DNA from: Lentibacillus jeotgali | Lineage (GTDB): Bacteria > Bacillota > Bacilli > Bacillales > Amphibacillaceae | NCBI RefSeq assembly: GCF_000224785.1 | Contig: NZ_AGAV01000025.1 | Span: 1 to 64,000 of the forward strand | Length of the DNA stretch: 64,000 bases | Direction: 5' to 3' | Shown here: positions 63,213 to 64,000 of the stretch, piece by piece | Numbering within the stretch: the first letter of the stretch is position 1 | Layout of the letters: each line of letters opens with the position of its first letter | Program-made: the position numbers and the translations under genes | Notes under the pieces: generated by a model | Database searches by the model: none | Told to the model about the DNA's origin: nothing | Seen by the model: only the letters and a program-made list of their open reading frames with translations

Positions 63213-64000
63213 GTGCCAGATTTAAGAGATGAAGCGTTGCATATTCATAAAATGAATAAAGGAAAACTTTCAACAGAAGCAAAAGTGCCTGTCCGTAATG
63301 CACGGGATTTAAGTTTAGCATATTCTCCCGGTGTGGCGGAGCCATGCAAAGAAATCTATGACCATCATGATGACGTATATGAATATACGATGAAGGGAAA
63401 CATGGTTGGAGTCGTAAGTAACGGATCCGCGGTGCTGGGTCTGGGTAATATCGGAGCAGAAGCGTCACTGCCTGTAATGGAAGGGAAATCAGTCCTGTTT
63501 AAGAGTTTTGCGGGGGTGGATTCCTTTCCAATTTGTCTGGACTCGCATAATGTTGATAAAATCGTTGAGACTGTTAAAATGATGCAGCCGACATTCGGCG
63601 GTATCAACCTGGAGGATATCGCGGCACCAAACTGCTTCATCATTGAAGAACGCCTGAAGAAAGAAACAAGCATCCCTATTTTTCATGATGATCAGCATGG
63701 TACGGCCATTGTGACGGCTGCCGGGCTAATTAATGCACTGAAACTATCCGGCAAATCATTTTCGGATATCAAAGTAGTTGCTAACGGGGCCGGTGCAGCG
63801 GGTATAGCAATTATGAAATTATTGTATAACTTTGGCGTGCGCGACATGATTATGTGTGATTCAAAGGGCGCCATTTTCGAAGGCAGAAACTATGGCATGA
63901 ATGAGGTCAAGGAAGAAGTTGCCAGAATGACCAACAAAGATAAAAAAGAAGGATCACTAGAAGAGATTCTTGAAGATGCAGATGTATTTATTGGTGTATC
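63213..64000 (+). CDS. ytsJ: NAD(P)-dependent malic enzyme, 5' part
   Basis: Oxidative decarboxylation of malate to pyruvate. The visible 262 residues start at GTG (product begins with fMet then PDLRDEALHIHKMNKGKLST), preceded by AAAGGAG with 8-base spacing. They include the malate-binding AYSPGVAEPCKEIY (about residues 36-49), SNGSAVLGLGNIGAEASLPV (about 69-88), the metal-binding FHDDQHGTAIV (about 156-166) and an NAD(P) loop NGAGAAGIAI (about 191-200). The gene runs off the window end. Placement after dnaE matches B. subtilis ytsJ, an NADP-preferring enzyme. Confidence 0.93.
   Translation, partial: MPDLRDEALHIHKMNKGKLSTEAKVPVRNARDLSLAYSPGVAEPCKEIYDHHDDVYEYTMKGNMVGVVSNGSAVLGLGNIGAEASLPVMEGKSVLFKSFAGVDSFPICLDSHNVDKIVETVKMMQPTFGGINLEDIAAPNCFIIEERLKKETSIPIFHDDQHGTAIVTAAGLINALKLSGKSFSDIKVVANGAGAAGIAIMKLLYNFGVRDMIMCDSKGAIFEGRNYGMNEVKEEVARMTNKDKKEGSLEEILEDADVFIGV

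Overview
The window is chromosomal DNA of a low-to-moderate GC Firmicute of the family Bacillaceae. The order of conserved genes follows the ytoP-to-ytsJ arm of the Bacillus subtilis map, with SASP, GerW, YtrH/YtrI, RefZ and EzrA marking a rod-shaped endospore former. The acidic, Gln/Asp/Glu-rich tails on secreted and spore proteins and several intergenic repeats suggest a salt-tolerant relative of Virgibacillus, Lentibacillus or Oceanobacillus; that placement is inference from memory, not a search. Synteny statements about B. subtilis are also from memory.

Layout. 1-20.7 kb is conserved backbone: ytzB, ytoP, a DUF84 NTPase, ytoQ, ytpPQR, sftA (DNA translocase), murC, ytxGH, aroA, ccpA, convergent acuCBA, a class A penicillin-binding protein, and tyrS behind a tyrosine T-box. 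20.7-35.1 kb is an accessory block between tyrS and rpsD, which are neighbours in B. subtilis. It holds two small membrane proteins, an AlaX editing protein, a second class A PBP (ponA-like) with a long charged tail, a tyrosine-recombinase remnant, a lipoprotein, a YczE-like membrane protein, two oxidoreductases, a BstA/DinB protein, a cytochrome P450 with a DUF2200 partner, a GlcG-like protein divergent from a formaldehyde dehydrogenase, and several repeats. 35.2-48.4 kb returns to backbone: rpsD with its leader, msrC, refZ, ezrA, nifZ-thiI, sspA, nadK, ytfI-gerW, tpx, ytxK-ackA-moaB and a universal stress protein. 48.5-53.3 kb is mixed: a 50-residue orphan gene, an unusual short-chain dehydrogenase, ald, pepQ and pspA. 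53.3-64 kb is backbone again: ytkL, prepilin peptidase, ytoI, ytpI, nrnA, ytrIH, dnaE and the start of a malic enzyme gene cut by the window edge.

How the parts work together. ccpA sits beside acuABC, whose promoter carries a close match to a catabolite-responsive element, so carbon status probably controls the acetyl-CoA synthetase acetylation switch; acsA itself is not in the window. NifZ and ThiI form the sulfur-transfer pair for tRNA 4-thiouridine. AckA, Ald, malic enzyme and AcuABC are carbon-overflow and acetate functions. MurC, two PBPs, EzrA and SftA serve wall growth and division. SspA, GerW and YtrH/YtrI serve spore formation and germination.

Most notable signals: a 250-bp element with 15-bp terminal inverted repeats in three copies; a structured 190-nt leader with its own promoter ahead of nifZ-thiI; a GntR/FadR-type palindrome at the malic enzyme promoter; an SDR that appears to lack the catalytic Ser and Tyr; a recombinase remnant fused to the end of the ponA locus; and two arrays of degenerate short repeats between convergent genes. 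No tRNA, rRNA, intact transposase, CRISPR array or prophage was seen, and I found no clear candidate for a wholly new multi-gene system.
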